DNA of 12,514 bases from Bacteroidales bacterium (GTDB lineage Bacteria > Bacteroidota > Bacteroidia > Bacteroidales > Bacteroidaceae). Below are positions 1 to 7,621 of this stretch, in pieces. The stretch covers positions 1 to 12,514 of the forward strand of contig SFID01000089.1 in the NCBI GenBank assembly GCA_004555425.1. The letters run 5' to 3'. A model generated the notes under the pieces. The model did not search any database. It worked only from the letters and a program-made list of their open reading frames with translations, and was not told the origin of the DNA. The first letter of the stretch is position 1, and every line of letters begins with the position of its first letter. The translations under genes were made by a program, and so were the position numbers.

Positions 1-69
1 TGGCAGTTCCTAACAAAGGATGCAAGGGTAAAGCTGGCTTCATTGTACCCGAAGATCGTTGAATGTTAA
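1..69 (+). CDS. Unrecognised C-terminal protein fragment, possibly a transposase tail
   Basis: The first frame is open from the window edge to a TAA at 67-69 and reads WQFLTKDARVKLASLYPKIV followed by Glu-Cys. Only about 22 residues are visible and the start lies outside the window. The DARxKLxxLYP pattern reminds me of the C-terminus of some Bacteroidetes DDE transposases, but this is a recollection, not a match I can verify. Frame 3 is also open to a stop at 60-62, and the minus strand is open in one frame, so even the coding frame is uncertain. The adjoining repeat-rich, gene-free stretch would fit the edge of a mobile element. Confidence 0.25.
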   Translation, partial: WQFLTKDARVKLASLYPKIVEC

Positions 70-136
70 TTTCTATATGTCGTTAAGACGTTACACTAGA
101 TTGCGAGGCAACGTGTGAACCTTCGGCTTGCGGTAT

Positions 137-376
137 TTATTTTAACACGAATCATACGAATCTTACTAATTGCGCGGGGTTAACCTCCAACTAGGAAACA
201 ATTCGACTCGTGTTTCTTTAACACGCCCACTTGGAAGTTTTACCCCGCGCGATTAGTAGATTAGAAAGATTCGTGTTAAAAGAAACACGAATCGAATTGC
301 CTCCTACTTGGAGGTTCTACCCCGCGCGATTAGGAAGATTAGAAAGATTCGTGTTTAAAGAAACAACGCACACCGC
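137..376. repeat. Three diverged copies of a ~77-85 bp intergenic repeat, one inverted
   Basis: The gene-free stretch 70-430 is dominated by this repeat. Two direct copies share the core ACCCCGCGCGATTAG (from 242 and from 319), followed by an AGATTAGAAAGATTCGTGTT block; they are offset by 77-78 bp. A third copy lies inverted at about 144-225: its reverse complement gives AACCCCGCGCAATTAGTAAG with the same flanking GTGTTAAAGAAACACGA block. The copies are diverged, so this is an old or degenerating element. The 60-codon plus-strand open frame over the two direct copies simply translates the repeat and I do not count it as a gene. Apart from the repeat I see no gene between 70 and 430. Confidence 0.75.
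268..293. terminator. Perfect 10-bp hairpin, possible weak prmC terminator
   Basis: GATTCGTGTT (268-277) and AACACGAATC (284-293) are exact reverse complements around a 6-nt AAAAGA loop. Read on the minus strand, the direction of prmC, the hairpin is followed by TTTCTAATCT, so it could terminate transcription weakly about 140 bp beyond the prmC stop. The stem is AT-rich. A shorter version, CGTGTT/AACACG with a 5-nt loop, sits at 209-225 in the neighbouring repeat copy, which shows the hairpin is part of the repeat unit. Confidence 0.4.
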
Positions 377-430
377 AGTGCCACACGTTGACTCGCTATC
401 TGGAGCCACCTGAGTAGTTACCATCTCACG

Positions 431-1306
431 TCACCCCAATTCTTTCAACGAGGCGCGCCCGCCCACCATGCGCGGATTGCCAAACGCGTCGCAGCGCACC
501 TCCACGTCCTGCATTCCCGCCTGTCGGAGGAGGTCGGCGGTGGCCGCTGCGTAGGCGCGGTTGACCTCGAGCAGGAGCCAGCCTGCGGGGCGCAGGGCGT
601 GCTGGGCCAATTCCACCAGGGCGCGATAGAAGAGCAGTGGGTCGTTGTCGGGCACGAAGAGTGCGCGCTCGGGTTCGTAGTCTAGCACCTGCGCCTCCAT
701 CTCTGCGCGCTCACTCTGGCAGACATAGGGCGGATTGCTCACGATGAGGTCGAAGGAATGGGCGGCCCTTGGATGCGCAAGCAGGTCGACCTGCTCGAAG
801 CGAACGGCCGCGCCATACGTGCGTGCGTTTGCGCGGGCCACACTGAGCGTATCGGCGTTGATGTCCCAGGCCGTGACCTGCCACGATTGTCCTAGGCGCA
901 GCGCCAGCGAGAGGGCGATACAGCCTGAGCCCGTGCCTGCATCGAGCAGGCGGAGGGTTTGTCCTTCGCTAGCCTTCATCGCGGCGGCAACATCGGCGGC
1001 CCAGACCACCAGTTCCTCCGTTTCGGGGCGCGGAATGAGGGTGGCGGGGCTTACGTGCAGCAACCTCCCGTCGAAGCGCGCCACGCCCGTGGCATATTGC
1101 AGGGGCATGCCCTCGCCTATGCTGCGCAAAATAGCCTGGAGGCGTTGCTCCTCCTCTTGGGAAAATTGCCTAACTTTGTCGGCGTAAACGTCTGTGCGGC
1201 CCACGCCGAAGACATCCTCCAGCAGGGCGAAGGCCACGGCGCGCGCTTCGCCGGGCGTATAGCGCGAGGACAGGCGGCGCTGTATGTCGGTCAATAGTTT
1301 GCTCAT
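431..1306 (-). CDS. prmC: Peptide chain release factor N5-glutamine methyltransferase
   Basis: This cytosolic SAM-dependent enzyme methylates the glutamine of the GGQ motif in release factors RF1 and RF2, which helps translation termination. The 291-residue length is normal for the family. The N-terminal helical domain covers roughly residues 1-90. The Rossmann methyltransferase domain follows, with the SAM-binding loop LDAGTGSGCIAL (from residue 121) and the signature NPPY at 191-194, which holds the substrate glutamine. GMPLQYATG (66-74) and IPRPETEELV (91-100) are also typical. The ATG at 1306 gives a full-length N-terminus; no Shine-Dalgarno sequence is visible. It is divergent from ribD across a 197-bp spacer, a pairing I know from other Bacteroidales. 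The sequence looks intact. It contains an in-frame CTA leucine codon (LDYEPE region), a codon absent from susC and susD. Confidence 0.95.
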   Translation of the reverse strand: MSKLLTDIQRRLSSRYTPGEARAVAFALLEDVFGVGRTDVYADKVRQFSQEEEQRLQAILRSIGEGMPLQYATGVARFDGRLLHVSPATLIPRPETEELVVWAADVAAAMKASEGQTLRLLDAGTGSGCIALSLALRLGQSWQVTAWDINADTLSVARANARTYGAAVRFEQVDLLAHPRAAHSFDLIVSNPPYVCQSERAEMEAQVLDYEPERALFVPDNDPLLFYRALVELAQHALRPAGWLLLEVNRAYAAATADLLRQAGMQDVEVRCDAFGNPRMVGGRASLKELG

Positions 1307-1503
1307 ATATATAGGTAGGTTCTATAAATTAGTTTCAATGGAAGGTAGGGTTTCTATTCTGCTTGGATGTCTTCACGCCTCTCGCGCCGTATCTTTTTGT
1401 TTTTCATTCAATAGATGGCGGTTGGAGGGAGGGGAAGCCCAACGCCCGTGAAGGGCTGTACGCCCTCGTCCTGCCCGCCTCTTGCAAAATTACGAAAAAT
1501 CCC

Positions 1504-2493
1504 ATGAACACTAGGATAGAACACGAGAAATGGATGCGCCGCTGCATCCAACTGGCGCGTGGTGGCGCAGTCTACGCTTCGCCCAATCCGATGGTAGGGG
1601 CCGTCATCGTGCACGATGGGCGCATCATCGGCGAGGGTTTCCACGTGCGCTGCGGACAGGCCCACGCCGAGGTCAATGCCATCAACTCGGTGCGCCCCGA
1701 GGACTGCGCGCTGCTGGCCGAGAGCACCATTTATGTGAGTTTGGAACCCTGTGCGCACTATGGCCGCACGCCGCCTTGCGCTGAACTCATCGTGCGCACG
1801 GGCATCCCGCGCTGCGTGGTGGGTTGCCAAGACCCGTTTGCCAAGGTGGCGGGGCGCGGCATCGCTATCCTGCGCGAGGCTGGGGTGGACGTGACGGTGG
1901 GTGTGCTCGAGGCGGAATGCTTAGCGCTCAACAGCCATTTTATGACCGCCCAGATGCAGCAGCGTCCGTTCATCACGCTGAAATGGGCTGTATCGGCCGA
2001 TGGCTTTATCGGCCGTTGGAGCGATGACGATGCCCTCCTGCCGCAGCCTGTGGCGCTCTCCACACCGCGCTCGCTGCTGCGCGTTCACCATCTGCGCAGC
2101 CTCCACGATGCCATCCTCGTGGGCCACACCACGCTGCTGAGCGACCATCCACGCCTGACGACACGCCTCTGGTCGGGTCCGTCGCCCCTGCGCGTGGTCC
2201 TGGGCCGCATGTCGGAGGACGAACTGCCCGCTGGCTTCGAAGCCTATGCCGACATTGATACCCTGCTTGTGGCCCTCCACCGCCGCGGCATCCGTTCGCT
2301 GATGGTTGAGGGCGGTGCCGCCACACTCCAATCGTTTATTGACCGCGGCCTGTGGGACGAAGCCTGGCGCGAATGCTCCACGATTGCGCTGGGCAGCGGT
2401 GTGCCAGGGCCTAAGATGCCCATCGGCATCCCCAAGGAGGTTGAACTCCGCTTTGGGCATAGTCTGGAGCATTGGCGGAACATGGGGAGTTAG
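1504..2493 (+). CDS. ribD: Bifunctional riboflavin biosynthesis protein RibD (deaminase and reductase)
   Basis: RibD performs two steps of riboflavin synthesis in the cytosol: deamination of the GTP-derived diaminopyrimidine, then NADPH-dependent reduction of the ribose side chain. I place the start at ATG 1504 (MNTRIEHEKWMRRC), giving 329 residues. The frame stays open up to an ATG at 1363, but those extra 47 residues look unlike any RibD. The zinc-dependent deaminase domain is near residues 6-140, with HAE (His54, Glu56) and PCAHYGRTPPC (Cys83, Cys92) as zinc and catalytic residues. The reductase half starts at TLKWAVSADGFIGRW and includes DAILVGHTTLLSDHPRLTTR and the MVEGGAATL motif. No FMN riboswitch is recognisable upstream. 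A short hairpin, AGGGC/GCCCT (1452-1466), and an A-rich stretch precede the start. The gene ends at a TAG just ahead of the heptamer repeat. Confidence 0.95.
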   Translation: MNTRIEHEKWMRRCIQLARGGAVYASPNPMVGAVIVHDGRIIGEGFHVRCGQAHAEVNAINSVRPEDCALLAESTIYVSLEPCAHYGRTPPCAELIVRTGIPRCVVGCQDPFAKVAGRGIAILREAGVDVTVGVLEAECLALNSHFMTAQMQQRPFITLKWAVSADGFIGRWSDDDALLPQPVALSTPRSLLRVHHLRSLHDAILVGHTTLLSDHPRLTTRLWSGPSPLRVVLGRMSEDELPAGFEAYADIDTLLVALHRRGIRSLMVEGGAATLQSFIDRGLWDEAWRECSTIALGSGVPGPKMPIGIPKEVELRFGHSLEHWRNMGS

Positions 2494-2506
2494 GAGTCTT
2501 ATTCAA

Positions 2507-2541
2507 TTAGGAATTAGGAGTTAGGAGTTAGGAGTTAGGAG
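2507..2541 (+). repeat. Heptanucleotide tandem repeat (TTAGGAG)n, left copy
   Basis: Five consecutive 7-bp units: TTAGGAA once, then TTAGGAG four times. They start 14 bp after the ribD stop codon and about 35 bp before the terminator hairpin. The same heptamer recurs upstream of susC in the opposite orientation (11244-11275), so the repeats bracket the sus/GH85 operon. The unit length of seven and the near-perfect copies suggest slippage-prone DNA. Confidence 0.9.
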
Positions 2542-2575
2542 TTGGTTGCAATGAGAATACACCTGAGTCGAGCCA

Positions 2576-2617
2576 AATAAAGGAGGGCTGCACCTTGCGG
2601 TACAGCCCTCCTTTATT
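2576..2617. terminator. Strong bidirectional terminator between ribD and the GH85 gene
   Basis: AATAAAGGAGGGCTG (2576-2590) pairs perfectly with CAGCCCTCCTTTATT (2603-2617), giving a 15-bp stem with a GC-rich centre and a 12-nt loop that can add three more pairs after one mismatch. A T-rich end faces outwards on both strands (CCTTTATTG on plus, CCTTTATTTG on minus). It lies between the convergent ribD and GH85 genes, so it probably ends both transcripts. The GH85 stop codon is about 20 bp away. Confidence 0.9.
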
Positions 2618-2637
2618 GTAGTTTCAGTTTGAGGTGA

Positions 2638-5600
2638 TTATTTCACGACGAACTTGGTGCTGCGGATGATTTGTCCGTTCTGCATCTTGACAACGTAGGT
2701 GCCGGGCACGTAGCCAGCCACGTCGATGGTCTGTGCGCCACCCTGTACGAACTGGATGAACTTACCTTCGGCATTGTAAATCCAAGCCTTCTCCACATTC
2801 TGGAGGTTGAGGTTGCTGCCATCGAGAACAGCCTGGCTGACACCGCCCTCTACGGTCTGGATGCCATCGGGAACACCAACGAGGCCTTCGGGTTCATCGG
2901 CTACACCCTGATCGCGGGTATCAACAACTACGCGGCCGGGGTTGCTACCCGTGATTTCCACGTTGAAGTCGATGGTGAAGCCCTTGGCGTGCTGACCTAC
3001 GGGGTTGAACATACCTGCAAACCAAGCGTCGGAGAAGACGATGCGCAGACGGCTCTTGCCCGGAGTAGCATTGGAAGGAATCTGGAAGGTGAAGGTCACA
3101 CCTTCTGCGCTCTGGAACTCGGGAGTTGCGGCACGGATTTTACCAGCGAAGAAGAGGCGCTCGCCTTCGGGGTCGGTTTCGGTCTTACCTGCTGCGATTT
3201 CATCTGCTGTACGCTGTACGGGGAGGGGCTTGTCGAAGTCGCCGCTGCCGTTGAGGTCCATCCATCCACCGAGGAAGCACCACTTCAAACCATCGCTCTC
3301 GTTGGCACACTTGATGTTCATGGAGATGGTCTGGCCCTGGGCTACCTTGAGCGTGTGGTCCGTAGCGTCGGCATACTGTGAGCCGTCGGCCACGGGACCA
3401 CTGGCGGAATAGTTGAGGTTTTCGGTGGCACCCGTTGTGGTGACGGAGGTCACGTAGCGCTGCTGTCGTGCAATGTCAGCACCTTCGCAAGCGGGGTCCA
3501 TGCAACTTTCGCCATATTCACCGTTGCTCTGGCGCTCGGGCAATGTGTTGTAGTCGCCACGGTTCACCTTCACCCACTGAATGGTGGAATAGGTCTTGAG
3601 GTCGGTAGATACGCTGCGCACACCGATGTAGGGCTTGTCGGCTTCGCCTTCAAAGCGGATGTCGCCGATGAAGGTAGCCCAGGAGCTGGTGCGGCCTACT
3701 TCGGATACGCGGCCGTTTTCGCCGTTCTTGTAGAGGATTTCGAAGTGGTCGATGTTGGCTTCGTCGTTGTAAACGAGACCCCAAGCGGCACGGTCCCGTG
3801 CTTCGGCTGCTACGTCCCAGTGGAGTTTGGCAGACATAGATGTCTTGGTTTCGTTCTTCACTTCGACTACGAGGTCCTTGACCTCAGAGGGAATAACCTT
3901 GCTGTCGTCGTTGATTTCGAGTTTACCAACGAAGAGGTTGTAGTTGGCCTGCTGGCCCTTCACGCGAAGACCGATGCGCTCGATGACATCGTTGGTGCTG
4001 AGGCCCGAGATGTCAATCTTCTTCTCTTCCCAAGTCTTGCCAGAGGTGCTGCCGTAGGGCACTTCAATCCAGTTGTTGCTACCCTTCTTCTTGATGATAA
4101 CAGAGAGGAGAGTGGGCGTGGCACCTTCCTTACCGTCCTTGACAGCGAGGCGTACGTAGGGTGCGCTGCCGCTGACCTTGAGGTTGGTCTTGTAGAGGAT
4201 GATGTCGGTACCGTCGGCCACGGGCGTACCCGTCAACTGAATACAAGAACCACCCGTGTAAGCATCTTCGTGAGTGTAGTTGGGCATCACGTCGGTAGTG
4301 ACGGTGGTAGTACCCGTCTTATATACTAACCAACGATAGGTGGGCACGAGGTCCTGAGCACCCATGTTGTACCAAGAACCTGCGGTCTTCTTGCCCTTGT
4401 AGGAGTACTGAGAACCGTTGCCAAGGGTGAAGTGAGTGCCGAAGGGGAGGTTGCCCTGGATGGCCGAACGCTCGGGGATGAAGCTGGCAAGGCCGCAGAA
4501 GGTCTGGAGAGGCAATTTGTCGGCGGTGCGCTCCCAGTTGTTGCCAGAGTTGGAAACGGCGGGACGGTTGGCCGGGTTACGGTTACCGCCAGAGAATCCA
4601 CGCTCAAGCAGGTACTGGTAGTTCTTCTGGGTGTCGTAAGCACCATCGCCCGTGTTGTAGCTCATGAAGCGGCTCTGGCCGTGCTCACCCCAGAGGCAGA
4701 CGTTGATATCCTTGCAGATGTTGAGGTTCTTCCAGCTGCGGTCCATACTTACGAACCATACGCCAGTGTACAGACCTTCCACGGTGCCCAGGGCTTGCTT
4801 TGCTGTATTAACAGACATAGTCATTGCGCCCGAGCTGGTGAAGTCGCCGCCGGAATAGTTGAGCATGAGGTCGAAGGTGCGGCCTTGGGCATTGCCGAAG
4901 AGGGCGTTGGCGTTTGCGGCAGACAGCGAACTATTGGCCGTATAGATACCAGCGTGGAAGTTGGTGAAGCCCTGTTCTGCAGCCTTCTTGTAGAGGGCCT
5001 TGTGGAAGGCAGTGATGTCGGCATTGCCGAAGCTGTTGTCCTCCCAGTTGTAGTTAATACCGTCGCTACCGAAGAACATGAGGCAGTTAATCATCGGCTC
5101 TACGTACTTGTAGGAGCCGTCCGATTCCTTCTGAGTGATAAGGGCGGAGTATGCCTTGTCGCCGCTGCCTGCGGTCCAACTCTCAAAGAACTTGATACCC
5201 GAGAAGATGTCCGTACCGTTGCGGTGGGCAGCATCGACCCAGCAGCCCGGAGCCTGGAAGATGGAGTGATTCCACGAACCGAAGAGGTTGGTGTACTGCC
5301 ACATGGAGAATACGTCGGAGGTGAACTTCGTGCCAGGATAACCAGCGGCACCGCCCGAACCTACATCCATAGGAATGTTCATCCAGAGGTTGCGGTCCTG
5401 CGTGGTGGAGGAAACGAGACGGTCCTCGCGCGACATGATGTTGGCGCGACGTACGTGGGAACGCACGAAGGCAAGGTCGGACTCCTGAATACCAGCAGCC
5501 TCAAATTCAGCCTTGGTGGGATACTTGCGGCCCTGCTTCAGGGCGTTGTAGAACAAATCGAGCAAACCGCTGTCGGTAAAGCCCGAGAAGTCGTACACTG

Positions 5601-5676
5601 CGTCCTGCGCCATGGCGGGCGTACCTGTGGTGGCCAGCATCAGCATGGCCAGACCAGCTAGTGTAGTCTTTTTCAT
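2638..5676 (-). CDS. Secreted GH85 endo-beta-N-acetylglucosaminidase with GEVED and T9SS sorting domains
   Basis: Predicted to cleave the GlcNAc-GlcNAc bond in the chitobiose core of N-glycans, releasing the glycan from glycoproteins. Of 1012 residues, 1-23 are a signal peptide ending AMA. The GH85 catalytic region is about 90-450: CWVDAAHRNG (145-154), GSDGINYNWED (203-213) with catalytic-type Asn210 and Glu212 in the family's N-x-E spacing, and MLNYSGGDF (from 271). A galactose-binding-like beta-sandwich (about 475-590) and a fibronectin-like segment (about 600-705) follow, as in other GH85 enzymes. A GEVED-type domain is near 785-908 (WMDLNGSGDFD, RLRIVFSDAWF). Residues about 945-1012 look like a T9SS type A sorting domain (WIYNAEGKFI, YVPGTYVVKM, STKFVVK). 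It is last in the susC-susD operon, 104 bp after susD across a hairpin. The GH85 call is from motifs; the exact N-glycan type preferred cannot be read. Confidence 0.88.
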   Translation of the reverse strand: MKKTTLAGLAMLMLATTGTPAMAQDAVYDFSGFTDSGLLDLFYNALKQGRKYPTKAEFEAAGIQESDLAFVRSHVRRANIMSREDRLVSSTTQDRNLWMNIPMDVGSGGAAGYPGTKFTSDVFSMWQYTNLFGSWNHSIFQAPGCWVDAAHRNGTDIFSGIKFFESWTAGSGDKAYSALITQKESDGSYKYVEPMINCLMFFGSDGINYNWEDNSFGNADITAFHKALYKKAAEQGFTNFHAGIYTANSSLSAANANALFGNAQGRTFDLMLNYSGGDFTSSGAMTMSVNTAKQALGTVEGLYTGVWFVSMDRSWKNLNICKDINVCLWGEHGQSRFMSYNTGDGAYDTQKNYQYLLERGFSGGNRNPANRPAVSNSGNNWERTADKLPLQTFCGLASFIPERSAIQGNLPFGTHFTLGNGSQYSYKGKKTAGSWYNMGAQDLVPTYRWLVYKTGTTTVTTDVMPNYTHEDAYTGGSCIQLTGTPVADGTDIILYKTNLKVSGSAPYVRLAVKDGKEGATPTLLSVIIKKKGSNNWIEVPYGSTSGKTWEEKKIDISGLSTNDVIERIGLRVKGQQANYNLFVGKLEINDDSKVIPSEVKDLVVEVKNETKTSMSAKLHWDVAAEARDRAAWGLVYNDEANIDHFEILYKNGENGRVSEVGRTSSWATFIGDIRFEGEADKPYIGVRSVSTDLKTYSTIQWVKVNRGDYNTLPERQSNGEYGESCMDPACEGADIARQQRYVTSVTTTGATENLNYSASGPVADGSQYADATDHTLKVAQGQTISMNIKCANESDGLKWCFLGGWMDLNGSGDFDKPLPVQRTADEIAAGKTETDPEGERLFFAGKIRAATPEFQSAEGVTFTFQIPSNATPGKSRLRIVFSDAWFAGMFNPVGQHAKGFTIDFNVEITGSNPGRVVVDTRDQGVADEPEGLVGVPDGIQTVEGGVSQAVLDGSNLNLQNVEKAWIYNAEGKFIQFVQGGAQTIDVAGYVPGTYVVKMQNGQIIRSTKFVVK

Positions 5677-5732
5677 GGTTAGATTGGTTTTAGGGTTTTA
5701 TTATGCTTTGCGCTTTGTTTTTTCTCTACGTT

Positions 5733-5773
5733 ATCCCCTATTCCGAGAACTTTCTGCGCTCGGAATAGGGGAT
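5733..5773. other. Perfect 15-bp inverted repeat in the susD-GH85 spacer
   Basis: ATCCCCTATTCCGAG (5733-5747) and CTCGGAATAGGGGAT (5759-5773) are exact reverse complements around an 11-nt loop. It begins 7 bp beyond the susD stop codon, inside a presumed operon. Read in the operon direction (minus strand) it is followed by A-rich sequence, not a T tract, so it is a poor intrinsic terminator there; an RNA-processing or 3'-end-stabilising hairpin fits better. Read on plus it is followed by TTCTTTTGTT and could stop antisense transcription. Confidence 0.85.
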
Positions 5774-5780
5774 TCTTTTG

Positions 5781-7589
5781 TTAGAAATTGGGAACATCAA
5801 CATCCCACCAGAGACGGGTGGACTGAAGGTCGGGACCGCCGAGAGCGGGAAGGCCAGACGCCTTGATGCGCTCCTTGGCAATGGGGTCGGTAGCCTTCCA
5901 GGGGATGCGGCGAATCATTCCGCCCTGCTCAATAGAGCCATCACCATCGTCAGCATTCAGCACGGGGAATACCTTGGGATAACCCGTACGGCGCATTTCT
6001 GCCCAAGCCTCGGTGGAGAGGGGGAAGAGGGCGATGTACTTCTGGGTGATGATTTTCTCAAGCTTGGTTTCCTGCGAATCACCTTCGCTCCATTTCACGC
6101 CAATCTTCGTCACGCTCTGCCAAGGCTCACCGCCGTTGTAGGGGTCGTAGCTGACGTAGGGCGTGGCTGCGGTCTGCTCCATATAGGTGGGCAAGGCTGC
6201 TTCGTAATCAGCATCGGGCATCATGGGGTCGCCCAGATAGCCGTTCTTGATACCGCGGTTGTAGAATTCTTCGGCAGTGCCGCCCATATTCCAGCCACGT
6301 ATGGCACCTTCGGCACGGAGGAAATCAACCTCGGCCCAGCTTACGAAGTAGAGGGGGGCAAACTGGAAGTTCTCCTTATTGATAGTGGAGTATGCCTGAA
6401 GGGGATTGAGCGGATAGGTCTGACCTTCGGGAACCATTTGGCCAGCGCGGATACCGATGTGGCGTGTGCCGGGAGCCATCACAGAATCGGGGAACTGAAC
6501 CTCGTTGCCGTTGGGCATGAAAACGTACTGGAGGTAGGGGTGGTTGAGGCTCTTGAGAAGGCTTTCGAAGGAAGCGCACATACGGAGGTCGCCCCAGCTA
6601 TTGGCGATGTCGATGAGCGGGTGGCTGAAGCCGGAAACCATCGGATAGACACCCTGCTGCATGTCGGCACTCTCCACAACGCCGGAAGCCACGGCTTCTT
6701 CGGCCCACTTCTTGGCGAGAGCGGGATTCACCTTGACGATGTGCATCGCCATACGGAGCTTGATGGAGTTGGCCAGACGCCAGTAGCTTTCCACAGAAGC
6801 AACGCCTGTGAGCAGGTCGCGCGAGGTCTGGTGATAGGTGAAGAGGATGTTGTCGATGATAGCCTTGTACCAACTCGGGCGCATACCTTCGTCACCCTTG
6901 GCTACTTCCTCTTCGTAGAACTTGAGGCAGGCCACGATGCTGTCGAGGTCTTCTACGATGTCGGTGTAGATTTCCTCCACGGAGTTGTACTCGGCGGGGT
7001 CTTCAGAGTTCAGGAGGTCTTCGCGATAGGTAAAGGGACCGGAGAGGTCGGCCTTCTCCTGAGCAGCGAGGGAGACGTAGAGGAGGTTGATGGCCTTGAT
7101 TTCGGGAATGGAATCAATGGCGGGGTGGTTCAGGATGGGCACGATGGCGTTCTTGACCATGGTATAGCTGCCGAGGGGGTCGCCATTAAATTCGCGCGAA
7201 ACGTTGTAGGTGGATGTCAGCGTACCATACATGAAGTCCTTGTGAGGTACAACGAAATACTGCGCATAGGCATCGGGGCCGAGGCTGTACTGGCGCTGAT
7301 AGGCGTGTGCCTGGGGCACCTGTCCGTTCTTTGCGCCGCGCAGACAATACTGGCCCGTGATGCTCTGTCCGAAGTAGGAGCCTTGTTCAAGGGTGTTCAT
7401 GCCAGCCATTACTTCCTCCTGGGTGAAGAAGCGGCGATAGCCGAGAGAGTCGGGGTTGCCGTGGTGTACGGTGGTTTCGGTGGTGGTTTGGTCAATGCCA
7501 AGCTCTGTTCCAGGGTCGTCGTAGTCCAAGCAGGACTGCACGCCGAGCGCTGTTACAGCCAATGCACCGAGAAAAAATATCTTTTTCAT
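5781..7589 (-). CDS. SusD-like outer-membrane glycan-binding lipoprotein (SusD-like_2 type)
   Basis: A surface lipoprotein that caps the SusC channel and binds the oligosaccharide to be imported, here presumably an N-glycan released by the GH85 enzyme. Of 602 residues, the first 19 form a lipoprotein signal ending GVQS before Cys20. The acidic LDYDDPGTE after the cysteine resembles the Bacteroidetes surface-export signal. The body matches what I know of the SusD/RagB 'nutrient-binding' subgroup (SusD-like_2): SIKLRMAMHIVKVNPALAKK, SWAEVDFLRAEGAIRGW, PWQSVTKIGVKW and IITQKYIALFPLSTEAWAEM, with helical repeat-like sequence throughout. It lies 132 bp downstream of susC, a wide gap for a SusC-SusD pair because a 9-bp tandem repeat fills it. 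No TTA, CTA or TCA sense codon occurs in the gene. The ATG at 7589 is fixed by the signal peptide. Confidence 0.93.
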   Translation of the reverse strand: MKKIFFLGALAVTALGVQSCLDYDDPGTELGIDQTTTETTVHHGNPDSLGYRRFFTQEEVMAGMNTLEQGSYFGQSITGQYCLRGAKNGQVPQAHAYQRQYSLGPDAYAQYFVVPHKDFMYGTLTSTYNVSREFNGDPLGSYTMVKNAIVPILNHPAIDSIPEIKAINLLYVSLAAQEKADLSGPFTYREDLLNSEDPAEYNSVEEIYTDIVEDLDSIVACLKFYEEEVAKGDEGMRPSWYKAIIDNILFTYHQTSRDLLTGVASVESYWRLANSIKLRMAMHIVKVNPALAKKWAEEAVASGVVESADMQQGVYPMVSGFSHPLIDIANSWGDLRMCASFESLLKSLNHPYLQYVFMPNGNEVQFPDSVMAPGTRHIGIRAGQMVPEGQTYPLNPLQAYSTINKENFQFAPLYFVSWAEVDFLRAEGAIRGWNMGGTAEEFYNRGIKNGYLGDPMMPDADYEAALPTYMEQTAATPYVSYDPYNGGEPWQSVTKIGVKWSEGDSQETKLEKIITQKYIALFPLSTEAWAEMRRTGYPKVFPVLNADDGDGSIEQGGMIRRIPWKATDPIAKERIKASGLPALGGPDLQSTRLWWDVDVPNF

Positions 7590-7621
7590 AAGGATGTATT
7601 ATTTAGGGTTCGACCGGTTTT

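Noticed and set aside
231..413. A 60-codon plus-strand frame left of prmC.
   Set aside because: It translates the two direct copies of the intergenic repeat; the similar peptide halves reflect DNA duplication, not a protein family.
1485..1492. TAATTTTG on the minus strand as a -7 box for prmC.
   Set aside because: It fits the consensus, but no TTTG -33 element lies at the right distance and it would give a leader of about 170 nt.
1363..1503. Upstream extension of ribD by 47 codons.
   Set aside because: The extra residues do not resemble RibD and the family's normal N-terminus begins at the ATG at 1504.
1363..1503. FMN riboswitch ahead of ribD.
   Set aside because: The conserved FMN-aptamer segments are absent; only a short AGGGC/GCCCT hairpin is seen.
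4432..5661. A 409-codon plus-strand open frame opposite the GH85 gene, plus further ones at 2671-3381 and 3745-4329.
   Set aside because: Same codon-register shadow effect; the minus-strand gene has a signal peptide, catalytic motif and sorting domain.
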